Positions 23,641-29,763 of a DNA stretch of 29,763 bases are shown here, piece by piece. Positions within the stretch are counted from its first letter, which is position 1. Each line of letters opens with the position of its first letter. Below the pieces are notes generated by a model that was not told the origin of the DNA, searched no databases, and saw only the letters and a list, made by a program, of their open reading frames with translations. Location of the stretch: positions 1-29,763 of the forward strand of contig WFVN01000220.1 in the NCBI GenBank assembly GCA_015491615.1. Direction: 5' to 3'. The position numbers were made by a program, and so were the translations under genes. The DNA comes from Gammaproteobacteria bacterium. GTDB taxonomy: Bacteria; Pseudomonadota; Gammaproteobacteria; S012-40.

Positions 23641-24962
23641 GGCGCGGCCTCCCCGCCGTCGCCGCCGATGCGCGCCTTGGCCTCGCGCAGGCGGCGCAGG
23701 GACTCGGAGAGGTCCGGGTAGGTCACCCGGATCCGTTGTCCGGCCAGTTCGTCGAGGGTCTGGAGGAGGGCGGCGGTGGCGGCGTCTTCGGGGTCGAAGT
23801 ACTGGCGTACCAGGCGCGCGGTGCGCTCCAGGCTCTGGCGGTAGAGGGCCTCGTCGCCGCGCACCAGGGCGGCGCGCGCCAGTTCCAGCTCCAGCACCAA
23901 CCCCTGGCGCAGGGCGCTCACCTGGTCCGGGGCCAGCAGGGGGGCCACCGGCTGCTCGTTGTAACGCACCACCACCAGGTCGGCGATGGTGTCCTTGAGG
24001 CGCTCCCAGGCCCGCTCCCACCAGGGCCCTTCGCCGGTGGCGGTCGTCTCGCCGGCGTCACCGCCGGCGAGGGGTTCGGGGGGCAGGTAGCGGTGCGCCA
24101 GGGGCAGCTTCTCTATTTGCCCGGCGAGGGCGTCCAGGCGCGCGGCGAGGCCGGCCACGTCCACCCGCGGGAGGGCTTCCAGGGCGGCGATCTCGCGGGC
24201 GATGGCCTCGCGCACCGGTTGCAGGACGGGGTCGTCGAGGGCCGCCAGGCGGTCGTCGGCGGCCTGCAGGGCGGCGCGGGCGGTGTCCGGGTCGTGCGCC
24301 AGTTGCAGGCGTTCGTTGGCCAGGCGCAGGAGGTATTCCGCTTCCGCCAGGATCCAGTCCACGCTGGAGCGGCCCATGCGCTGGTAGAGGCGGTCCAGGG
24401 CCGCCTGCATGCGTGCCTCCGCCTCGGCCGTCTGGCGCTTGAGATCCATCACCTCGGTGCTCAGGCGGTCCACCTGGTCGAGGCGCTGGCCCAGCTCCTC
24501 CAGGCGCGCCGCCAGGGCCTGGAGGTCGGTGGCGGCGGGGGCCTGTTCGATGCGCTGGTCCATCTGCGCCAGGCGCTGGTCCATCTGTTGGCGGCGGAGC
24601 TGGTCCTGCCACCAGAACCAGGTACCGCCGGCGGCCACCAGGAGGGTGAACAGGAGGGCGAGGACGGCGATCGCCCACGGGCCCTTGCCGCTGGACGAAG
24701 CCGCCGACGGGCGCTGCGCCGCCCCTTTCGAGGGTGGTGGCGCCTGGTCACCCCCCTCGCCGGTGGACGCGGCCTCCGCCTTCGGCGCCTTGTTTCGTCG
24801 TCCCCCCGCTTTTTTCTTTTTCTCCTGCGGCGCGGCCTGTTCCGGGACTTGTGCCGGGGCCTTTTCCGGGCCTTCGCCCGCCGGGGCCTGCGCCGCCGTG
24901 TTTCCCTCCCCCGTCGCCGGTGTCTCGTCGTCCGGCCGTTCTTTTTCGTCTTTCCCACTCAT
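23637..24962 (-). CDS. hemX: HemX-family inner-membrane protein (uroporphyrinogen-III C-methyltransferase-like annotation)
   Basis: This is a 441-residue protein. Residues 1-93 are low-complexity, rich in Ala, Pro, Glu, Lys and Gly, and presumably disordered. One membrane helix lies at about 96-118 (AIAVLALLFTLLVAAGG, then TWFWW). A coiled coil follows at about 120-190 (QMDQRLAQMDQRIEQ), then the HemX core with SSVDWILAEAEYLLRLANER, a stretch typical of the family, and VVVRYNEQPVAPLLAPDQ. Databases often label it a uroporphyrinogen methyltransferase, but I see no SUMT motif, so that label should not be relied on. It overlaps hemD as ATGA and hemY as GTGA. A run of lysine codons (24810-24821) makes two A tracts in the mRNA. 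Confidence 0.93.
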   Translation of the reverse strand: MSGKDEKERPDDETPATGEGNTAAQAPAGEGPEKAPAQVPEQAAPQEKKKKAGGRRNKAPKAEAASTGEGGDQAPPPSKGAAQRPSAASSSGKGPWAIAVLALLFTLLVAAGGTWFWWQDQLRRQQMDQRLAQMDQRIEQAPAATDLQALAARLEELGQRLDQVDRLSTEVMDLKRQTAEAEARMQAALDRLYQRMGRSSVDWILAEAEYLLRLANERLQLAHDPDTARAALQAADDRLAALDDPVLQPVREAIAREIAALEALPRVDVAGLAARLDALAGQIEKLPLAHRYLPPEPLAGGDAGETTATGEGPWWERAWERLKDTIADLVVVRYNEQPVAPLLAPDQVSALRQGLVLELELARAALVRGDEALYRQSLERTARLVRQYFDPEDAATAALLQTLDELAGQRIRVTYPDLSESLRRLREAKARIGGDGGEAAP

Positions 24963-25771
24963 GCCTTGGCCTGCCCTTTTCGATGTGCTCGCGCCCAGGC
25001 GGCGATGGCCGCCATCAGTTGCTCGTCGCCGGCGCCGCCGGCCACCTGCACCTCCCCGCGCATCCCCAGCTCCCGCGCCAGGGCCGCCTGGCGCTCGCCG
25101 GTCACCACCAGGGGAGTGTCGCGCAGCCAGCGACGCCCCAGTTGCCCCACCATTTCGAAGAGGTTGGTGAGGGCCTCGTTGCTGGTCACCGTGACCAGGT
25201 CGATCTCGCCCCGCGCCCAGTGGCGCAGGAGCATGCCCACGTCCGCCTGGGGGCGGGCGCGCCGGTAGGCCTCGCCGTAGTCCACCCGGGCGCCGCGCGC
25301 GCGCAGGGTCTCGGCGAGGAGTTCGCGCCCCCCTTCGCCGCGGAAGATGATCACCCGCCGCCCGCGCACCGCGTCTTCCTGCAGCTCGGGCAGGGCGAGG
25401 AGGGCCTCGGAGTCGGCGCGTGCCGGCGGGACGATGTCCGCCGCCACCCCCAGGCGCTTGAGTTCGCGGGCGCTGCCACGCCCCACCGCCGCCACCCGCA
25501 GACCCTCGGGGAGGTCGCCGCGACGGGCGCGGATGCGGCCGACGGCGTGCTCCACCGCGTTGGGGCTGATGAAGATGGCGAGGTCGTATTCGTGCAGGCG
25601 GTCGATGACCGCGTCCAGGGCGGCCAGGTCGCGCGGGGGGACGATCTCCAGGGCGGGGAAGGCGATGGGGCGGGCGCCGGCGCGCTCGAGGGCCTCGACG
25701 AGACCGCGGGCCTGGTGGGCGGGGCGGGTCACCACCACCCCCAGTCCGCGCAGGTCCGCCCCTTCAGGCAT
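24959..25771 (-). CDS. hemD: Uroporphyrinogen-III synthase
   Basis: This is a 270-residue cytosolic enzyme that closes hydroxymethylbilane into uroporphyrinogen III, inverting ring D. The sequence is variable in this family, but the two-domain fold landmarks are present: VVVTRPAHQARGLVEALERA (about 13-32), FISPNAVEHAV, VAAVGRGSARELKRLG, VIIFRGEGGRELLAETLRARG, VTVTSNEALTNLFEMV and PLVVTGERQAALARELG. ATG at 25771 starts 8 bases inside the end of hemC, so translation is probably coupled. The following hemX start overlaps the hemD stop as ATGA. Confidence 0.95.
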   Translation of the reverse strand: MPEGADLRGLGVVVTRPAHQARGLVEALERAGARPIAFPALEIVPPRDLAALDAVIDRLHEYDLAIFISPNAVEHAVGRIRARRGDLPEGLRVAAVGRGSARELKRLGVAADIVPPARADSEALLALPELQEDAVRGRRVIIFRGEGGRELLAETLRARGARVDYGEAYRRARPQADVGMLLRHWARGEIDLVTVTSNEALTNLFEMVGQLGRRWLRDTPLVVTGERQAALARELGMRGEVQVAGGAGDEQLMAAIAAWARAHRKGQAKA

Positions 25772-26690
25772 GGCGGTACACCGCCTCCAGGATGCGGTCG
25801 GCGCCGCGCGTGAGGAGGTCCTCGGCGAGGGTGCGGCCGAGCAGCTCGGCATCCTCGGGGCGGCCGGCGATGTCGCCGCGGATCACTTCGCGCCCGTCGA
25901 CGCTGCCCACCAGGCCGCGCAGCAGCAGCACCCCGCGCTCCAGTTCGGCGTAGCCGGCGATGGGCACTTGGCAGCCGCCTTCCAGGCGGTGGTTCATGGC
26001 CCGCTCGGCGCGCACGCGCACGGCGGTGTCGGGGTCGTCGAGGGGGGCGACGAGGTCCAGCACGGTGGTGTCGTCGGCGCGGCATTCGATGCCCACCGCC
26101 CCCTGTCCCACCGCCGGCAGGCTCTGCTCGGGGGCCAGGGCCTGGGTGATGCGGTCCTCCAGCCCCAGGCGCTTGAGGCCAGCGCAGGCGAGGACGATGG
26201 CATCGTAGTCGCCGGCGTCCAGCTTGCCCAGGCGGGTGCCCACGTTGCCGCGCAGGTCGCGGATGTCCAAATCGGGGCGGGCGGCGCGCAGCTGACATTG
26301 GCGGCGCAGGCTGGAGGTGCCCACCACCGCCCCTTCGGGGAGTTCGTCGAGGGCGGCGTAGCGGTTGGAGACGAAGGCGTCGCGCGGGTCCTCGCGACTG
26401 AGCACGGCGCCGAGGACGAAGCCCTCGGGCAGGTCCATGGGGACGTCCTTCATGGAATGCACGGCGATGTCCGCGCGCCCTTCCATCATCCCCTGCTCCA
26501 GTTCCTTCACGAACAGGCCCTTGCCGCCCACCTTGGCCAGGGGGGTGTCGAGGATCTTGTCCCCCTGGGTGACCATTTTCACCAGCTCCACCGTGAGGCC
26601 CGGATGTGCCTGGCGCAGGCGTTCGGCCACGTGCTCCGCCTGCCACAGGGCGAGCGGGCTCTTGCGGGTGGCGATGCGTATCGTCTCCAC
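25764..26690 (-). CDS. hemC: Hydroxymethylbilane synthase (porphobilinogen deaminase)
   Basis: This 308-residue cytosolic enzyme polymerises four porphobilinogen units into hydroxymethylbilane. Diagnostic features are IRIATRKSPLALWQAEHVA at the N terminus, VGGKGLFVKELE, VHSMKDVPMDLP with the catalytic D82, GTSSLRRQ (124-131), and EGGCQVPIAG, where C240 carries the dipyrromethane cofactor. The GTG start has a perfect GGAGG site 5 nt upstream. It heads the hemC-hemD-hemX-hemY operon and is divergent from argH, with 115 bp between the starts. Confidence 0.98.
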   Translation of the reverse strand: METIRIATRKSPLALWQAEHVAERLRQAHPGLTVELVKMVTQGDKILDTPLAKVGGKGLFVKELEQGMMEGRADIAVHSMKDVPMDLPEGFVLGAVLSREDPRDAFVSNRYAALDELPEGAVVGTSSLRRQCQLRAARPDLDIRDLRGNVGTRLGKLDAGDYDAIVLACAGLKRLGLEDRITQALAPEQSLPAVGQGAVGIECRADDTTVLDLVAPLDDPDTAVRVRAERAMNHRLEGGCQVPIAGYAELERGVLLLRGLVGSVDGREVIRGDIAGRPEDAELLGRTLAEDLLTRGADRILEAVYRHA

Positions 26691-26714
26691 GTCTTCCTCC
26701 CCGGAAAAACCTTC

Positions 26715-26744
26715 ATGCTAAAGCCGCCGCCGGGGGGCTGGCAA
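26715..26744 (-). promoter_or_regulatory. hemC: Sigma-70-like promoter for the hemC operon
   Basis: On the minus strand TTGCCA (26744-26739) and TAGCAT (26720-26715) are 18 bp apart, five and four matches to consensus. The -10 lies 24 nt before the GTG. The -35 hexamer sits in the loop of the inverted repeat at 26724-26757, so a protein bound to that repeat would cover this promoter. Confidence 0.6.
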
Positions 26745-26757
26745 ATCCCGGCGGCGG
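26724..26757. repeat. 11-bp perfect inverted repeat in the hemC/argH divergent promoter region
   Basis: Left arm CCGCCGCCGGG (26724-26734) and right arm CCCGGCGGCGG (26747-26757) are separated by 12 nt. It lies between the hemC -10 and the argH -10. It could be a two-fold operator or an RNA hairpin; GC-rich composition makes chance repeats more likely here than in average DNA. Confidence 0.6.
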
Positions 26758-26768
26758 GCGCGATGGCT

Positions 26769-26774
26769 TATAAT
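26769..26774 (+). promoter_or_regulatory. argH: -10 element (TATAAT) for argH
   Basis: A perfect TATAAT lies 31 nt before the argH ATG. I find no good -35 at 16-18 bp, where the inverted repeat's right arm begins, so activation or a weak -35 is likely. Confidence 0.6.
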
Positions 26775-26805
26775 TCCCGCCCTTTCCCGGTTGCGCGAGG
26801 ACGAC

Positions 26806-28200
26806 ATGAGCGAGGAGCGGACACAAAAGCCCTGGGGCGGGCGCTTCACCCAGCCCACCGATGCCTTCGTCGAGGCCTTCACCGCCTCGGTGGACTTCGA
26901 CCGGCGCCTGTACCACTACGACATCCAGGGCTCCATCGCCCACGCGCGCATGCTGGCCCACGTGGGGGTGCTGAGCGAGGAGGAGTGCCGCGCCATCGTC
27001 GAGGGCCTGGAAGCCATCGAGCGGGAGATCGAGGCGGGCGAGTTCCCCTGGTCGGTGGCCCTGGAAGACGTGCACATGAACATTGAGGCGCGCCTCACCG
27101 AGCGCATCGGCGAGACGGGCAAGAAGCTGCACACCGGCCGTTCCCGCAACGACCAGGTGGCCACCGACCTGCGCCTCTACCTGCGCGACGAGATCGACGC
27201 CATCCGTGCCGAGATCCATCGCCTGCAGTCCGCCCTGGTGGACTTGGCCGAGCGCGAGGCGGAGACCATCATGCCCGGCTTCACCCACTTGCAGGTGGCC
27301 CAACCGGTGACTTTCGGCCACCACATGCTGGCCTGGTTCGAGATGCTCGAACGCGACCGGGCGCGCCTCGCCGACTGCCGCCGGCGGGTCAACGTCATGC
27401 CCCTGGGGGCCGCCGCCCTGGCCGGCACCAGCTTCCCCATCGACCGCGAGTACACCGCCGCCCTGCTGGGCTTCGACGGGGTGTGCGAGAACTCCCTGGA
27501 CGCCGTCTCCGACCGGGATTTCGTCATCGAATTACTGGCCGCGGCGAGCCTGGTGATGACCCACCTCTCGCGCTTCTCCGAGGAGCTGATCCTGTGGTCC
27601 TCACAGCAGTTCGACTTCATCGAGCTGGCCGACAGCTTCTGCACCGGCTCCTCCATCATGCCGCAGAAGAAGAACCCGGACGTGCCCGAGCTGGTGCGCG
27701 GCAAGAGCGGGCGGGTGTATGGCCACCTCATGGGCCTGCTCACCCTCATGAAGGCCCAGCCGCTGGCCTACAACAAGGACAACCAGGAGGACAAGGAGCC
27801 CCTGTTCGACGCGGTGGACACCCTCAAGGGCTCGCTCAAGGTCTATGCGGACATGATGGGGGCGCTGACGGTCAAGCGCGAACGCATGCGCGAGGCGGCC
27901 CTGGCCGGCTTCGCCACCGCCACCGACCTGGCCGACTACCTGGTGCGCAAGGGCCTGCCCTTCCGCGATGCCCACGAGGTGGTGGGCAAGGCGGTGCAGT
28001 ACGGGGTGGTGCACGGCAAGGACCTGGCGGACATGAGCCTGGAGGAGCTGCGCCGCTTCTCGCCGGTCATCGACGCGGACGTGTTCGAGGTCCTCACCCT
28101 GGGGGGCTCGGTAGCGGCGCGCAACCACATCGGCGGTACCGCTCCGGAACAGGTGCGGGCGGCGGCGGCGCGGGCGCGGGCGCGCCTGGCGGCGGGCTGA
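26806..28200 (+). CDS. argH: Argininosuccinate lyase
   Basis: This 464-residue cytosolic homotetramer splits argininosuccinate into arginine and fumarate, the last step of arginine synthesis. KPWGGRF marks the N terminus. EDVHMNIEARL (87-97), HTGRSRNDQVATDLRL (109-124), and GFTHLQVAQPVTFGHH (158-173, catalytic H161) line the active site. The fumarase/aspartase superfamily signature GSSIMPQKKNPD (281-292) holds the catalytic serine loop. ATG at 26806 has a GCGAGG ribosome site 5 nt upstream; an ATG five codons earlier is rejected. It is divergent from hemC. In Pseudomonas, argH also neighbours the hemCD region, but with the algZ-algR pair between; here that pair is absent. Confidence 0.98.
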   Translation: MSEERTQKPWGGRFTQPTDAFVEAFTASVDFDRRLYHYDIQGSIAHARMLAHVGVLSEEECRAIVEGLEAIEREIEAGEFPWSVALEDVHMNIEARLTERIGETGKKLHTGRSRNDQVATDLRLYLRDEIDAIRAEIHRLQSALVDLAEREAETIMPGFTHLQVAQPVTFGHHMLAWFEMLERDRARLADCRRRVNVMPLGAAALAGTSFPIDREYTAALLGFDGVCENSLDAVSDRDFVIELLAAASLVMTHLSRFSEELILWSSQQFDFIELADSFCTGSSIMPQKKNPDVPELVRGKSGRVYGHLMGLLTLMKAQPLAYNKDNQEDKEPLFDAVDTLKGSLKVYADMMGALTVKRERMREAALAGFATATDLADYLVRKGLPFRDAHEVVGKAVQYGVVHGKDLADMSLEELRRFSPVIDADVFEVLTLGGSVAARNHIGGTAPEQVRAAAARARARLAAG

Positions 28201-28207
28201 TCCGCCT

Positions 28208-29005
28208 TCAGGAGTCCGCTGCCTGGCCGGACTGGGCCAGGTCTTCCTCGGCACGCGCCAGTAGGCGGCGCAGGTCGTCGCCCCGGTGCCAGCCGGAAAC
28301 CCCGGTGCGCACCGTCAACCCCAGGGGGCGCTCGTCCAGGGCCAGGGCGGAGAGGATGCGCCGCAGCTTGTCCGCCAGCTTGAAGGCCGAGGCCTCCGGC
28401 GTCTCCGGCAGGATGAGCAGGAAGGTGCGGTCGCTGAGGCGCCCGATCTGGTCCACCCAGCGGAGTTGATCGCGCAGGGTCTGGCCCACCGCCACCACCA
28501 CCCGGCCCGCCTCCACCGGCGCCGACCATTCGGTCACTTCCAGCACCATCACCGACAGGGGGTTGCCGTAGCGGCGGCTGCGCGACACTTGGCCGTCCAG
28601 CAGGAGCATGAGCATGGGGCGGTTGTAGAGGCCGGTGAGGGGGTCGCGGGTCTGCTGCGACTCCAGGGTGCGCAACAGCTCGTGGCGGTCCACCGCCGCC
28701 TGGCGCTCGCCCTCGGCGTCCACCAGATAGACGGCATAACGGTCCCTGTCCAGACGGGCGGTGAACTGGCGCAGCCAGTGGCCGTCCGCCCCCTGGAACA
28801 GGTTCGCCTCCCCCAGCACCGGGCGCAGGCCGCGCTCCAAGAGCCCCTCCACCGGTTCACCCGGCTCCGGCGTCGCCTCCAACCATTGGAAGGCCCGGTC
28901 GCTGGCCCACATCAAGCGCCCCGCGCTATCGGCGAGGAGCACCGCCATGGGCGCCTCGCGGCACAGTTCCAACAACGTCTCCTGGGTCGGCACGCCAGCG
29001 AACAT
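28208..29005 (-). CDS. Degenerate GGDEF-domain protein with PAS-like N terminus; I-site RxxD kept
   Basis: This is a 265-residue cytosolic protein. Residues 8-98 look like a PAS-type sensor (LCREAPMAVLLADSAGRLMW, then WLRQFTARLDRDRYAVYLVD). Residues 120-260 are a GGDEF domain beginning with the classical DPLTGLYNRP. The catalytic GGDEF is replaced by SDRTF (191-195), and the first metal-binding aspartate region reads VLEVTEW, so cyclase activity is very unlikely. R182-W-V-D185 lies exactly five residues before the degenerate signature, the position of the c-di-GMP-binding RxxD inhibitory site. It may therefore act as a c-di-GMP receptor. The ribosome site GGGAGG precedes the ATG. It is convergent with argH (7-nt gap) and divergent from cyaA. 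Confidence 0.88.
   Translation of the reverse strand: MFAGVPTQETLLELCREAPMAVLLADSAGRLMWASDRAFQWLEATPEPGEPVEGLLERGLRPVLGEANLFQGADGHWLRQFTARLDRDRYAVYLVDAEGERQAAVDRHELLRTLESQQTRDPLTGLYNRPMLMLLLDGQVSRSRRYGNPLSVMVLEVTEWSAPVEAGRVVVAVGQTLRDQLRWVDQIGRLSDRTFLLILPETPEASAFKLADKLRRILSALALDERPLGLTVRTGVSGWHRGDDLRRLLARAEEDLAQSGQAADS
28222..28248 (+). terminator. Possible argH terminator hairpin inside the convergent gene's 3' end
   Basis: CCTGGCC (28222-28228) and GGCCAGG (28235-28241) form a 7-bp stem with a 6-nt loop, followed by pyrimidine-rich TCTTCCTC, 21 nt after the argH stop. The T run is interrupted, so termination may be weak. Confidence 0.4.
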
Positions 29006-29044
29006 TCCCCCTCCCGGGCAACAGAATCCAGTGATCCGGTCGAT

Positions 29045-29073
29045 ATTAGACCTGCCCGGTCGCGCCCCTGCAA
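29045..29073 (-). promoter_or_regulatory. Candidate promoter for the degenerate GGDEF gene
   Basis: The minus strand reads TTGCAG (29073-29068), 17 bp, then TCTAAT (29050-29045), about 40 nt before the ATG. The -10 matches five of six positions and the -35 only three. I see no convincing CRP site in this 104-bp divergent region. Confidence 0.35.
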
Positions 29074-29109
29074 GGCCGGTTCCATCCAGTGTTCGAGAAC
29101 GAGGCAGGC

Positions 29110-29763
29110 ATGAGCGTCACCCCCTCGCGGGTCAACCCCTACGGCCACATCGACACCATCCGCGACCGCTTCGTAGCCCTCAACGCGGCGCGCCTGGAAC
29201 GAGTCAAGGCCGTTCTGCGCCCGCGCCAGCGGGACGTGGTGGAGCTGTTGCCCCTGTTGTTCCACTTCCACCATCCCCTGATGCCCGGCTACCGGGAACC
29301 CTGCCCTCCGGCCGGCATCTACAATTACCTACCCGCGGAGGCCGCCCTCGCCGCCGCCCAGCGCCTGCTGGGCAACCTGGGGAGCAAGTCGCGCCCCGCG
29401 CGGCGCCTGGACATCGAGGCCATGTTCCTCATGGGCAGCGCCGGCAGCATTGCCTTCTCCCACCGCAGCGACCTGGACGTGTGGCTGTGCCTGCGCAGCG
29501 GCCTGGACGAGTCCGCCCACGAGGCCCTGCGGGAGAAGGCCGCCGCGGTGGAGCGCTGGGCTGGCGAATTCGGCCTGGAGATCCACTTTTTCGTCATGGA
29601 GACGGCCCGTTTCCGCGCCGGCGAACAGGGCACGGTGACGCGCGAAAACAGCGGCAGCACCCAGCACTTCCTCCTCCTGGACGAGTTCTACCGCACCGGC
29701 GTGTGGCTCGCCGGCGCCCACCCCCTGTGGTGGTTCGTCCCCCCCGAGCACGAGGAGGACTAC
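29110..29763 (+). CDS. cyaA: Class I adenylate cyclase (5' part; truncated by window end)
   Basis: The first 218 codons are open to the window edge. This enzyme makes cyclic AMP from ATP in the cytosol of gammaproteobacteria. The class I N-terminal nucleotidyltransferase signature is clear: MFLMGSAGSIAFSHRSDLDV starting near residue 105, with D121 and D123 corresponding to the metal-binding aspartates in the GSxxSIxxSxxSDLDxW pattern. The preceding LLPLLFHFHHPLMPGY and IYNYLP segments also match the family. ATG at 29110 has GAGG a few bases upstream. In enterobacteria cyaA lies next to hemC; here argH and the degenerate GGDEF gene lie between them. The regulatory C-terminal half is outside the window. 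Confidence 0.93.
   Translation, partial: MSVTPSRVNPYGHIDTIRDRFVALNAARLERVKAVLRPRQRDVVELLPLLFHFHHPLMPGYREPCPPAGIYNYLPAEAALAAAQRLLGNLGSKSRPARRLDIEAMFLMGSAGSIAFSHRSDLDVWLCLRSGLDESAHEALREKAAAVERWAGEFGLEIHFFVMETARFRAGEQGTVTRENSGSTQHFLLLDEFYRTGVWLAGAHPLWWFVPPEHEEDY

Noticed and set aside
24810..24821. Lysine-codon A tracts in hemX as a programmed frameshift site
   Set aside because: The tract has a GGAG-like sequence just upstream, but the heptamer does not allow good re-pairing in the -1 frame and no product of interest follows. It lies in a disordered region where poly-lysine is harmless.
23637..24962. Uroporphyrinogen-III methyltransferase activity for HemX
   Set aside because: None of the SUMT SAM-binding motifs is present; the label is a known database carry-over.

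Overview
This is chromosomal DNA from a GC-rich (roughly two-thirds G+C by eye) gammaproteobacterium. The evidence is the linkage of cyaA, argH and hemC-hemD-hemX-hemY, the purM-purN block divergent from a DUF2066 / CDP-alcohol phosphatidyltransferase / AI-2E permease / hda operon, the apbC-dcd pair, and the protein sequences themselves. A sulfur-oxidiser-like lineage (Chromatiales / Ectothiorhodospiraceae-type) is my guess from gene order and base composition; it is not proven. I see no insertion sequence, prophage, CRISPR array, rRNA or tRNA. Coding density is very high. Ten adjacent gene pairs share a 4-base ATGA or GTGA stop/start overlap, which points to widespread translational coupling.

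Layout. 1-1905 (minus): a tandem VanZ membrane protein, a short ECF-like sigma factor with an apparent CTG start, and the 5' part of a small DUF3619-like membrane protein that runs off the window. 1974-2291 (minus): a stand-alone HNH nuclease-like protein. 2423-4080 (plus): apbC-dcd. 4179-7375 (minus): a tightly overlapping envelope cluster (LPG-synthase-type flippase-like protein, PAP2 phosphatase, polyprenyl-phosphate glycosyltransferase, DUF3108 protein), divergent from an ArnT/PMT-type glycosyltransferase (7479-9020). A second PAP2 phosphatase is the last gene of a purM-purN-PAP2 operon (9023-11465, minus). 11535-14932 (plus): DUF2066, CDP-alcohol phosphatidyltransferase, AI-2E permease, hda. 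14923-15525 (minus): wrbA-like quinone reductase. 15645-16820 (plus): two related lipoproteins (DUF4398; coiled coil plus LysM), followed by a clear intrinsic terminator. 17099-20390 (minus): an unrecognised secreted protein and a large proton-efflux-type P-type ATPase. 20460-22393: divergent SDR-family epimerase and ferredoxin-reductase-like gene. 22357-26690 (minus): hemC-hemD-hemX-hemY. 26806-28200 (plus): argH. 28208-29005 (minus): a degenerate GGDEF protein. 29110-end (plus): class I adenylate cyclase, truncated by the window edge.

How the parts fit together. The glycosyltransferase, PAP2 and ArnT-like genes form a plausible undecaprenyl-phosphate-sugar pathway: GT2 charges the lipid carrier, the ArnT-like enzyme transfers the sugar in the periplasm, and a PAP2 enzyme may recycle carrier or trim phosphate. 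hemC and hemD make uroporphyrinogen III, with the HemX and HemY membrane proteins encoded in the same operon. The 3' region pairs a degenerate GGDEF protein that keeps an I-site-like RxxD with a divergent adenylate cyclase, so a link between two cyclic-nucleotide systems is possible. The observations most worth a second look are this GGDEF protein, the envelope-glycan module, the 11-bp inverted repeat spanning the hemC/argH divergent promoter region, and the CTG-start sigma factor.
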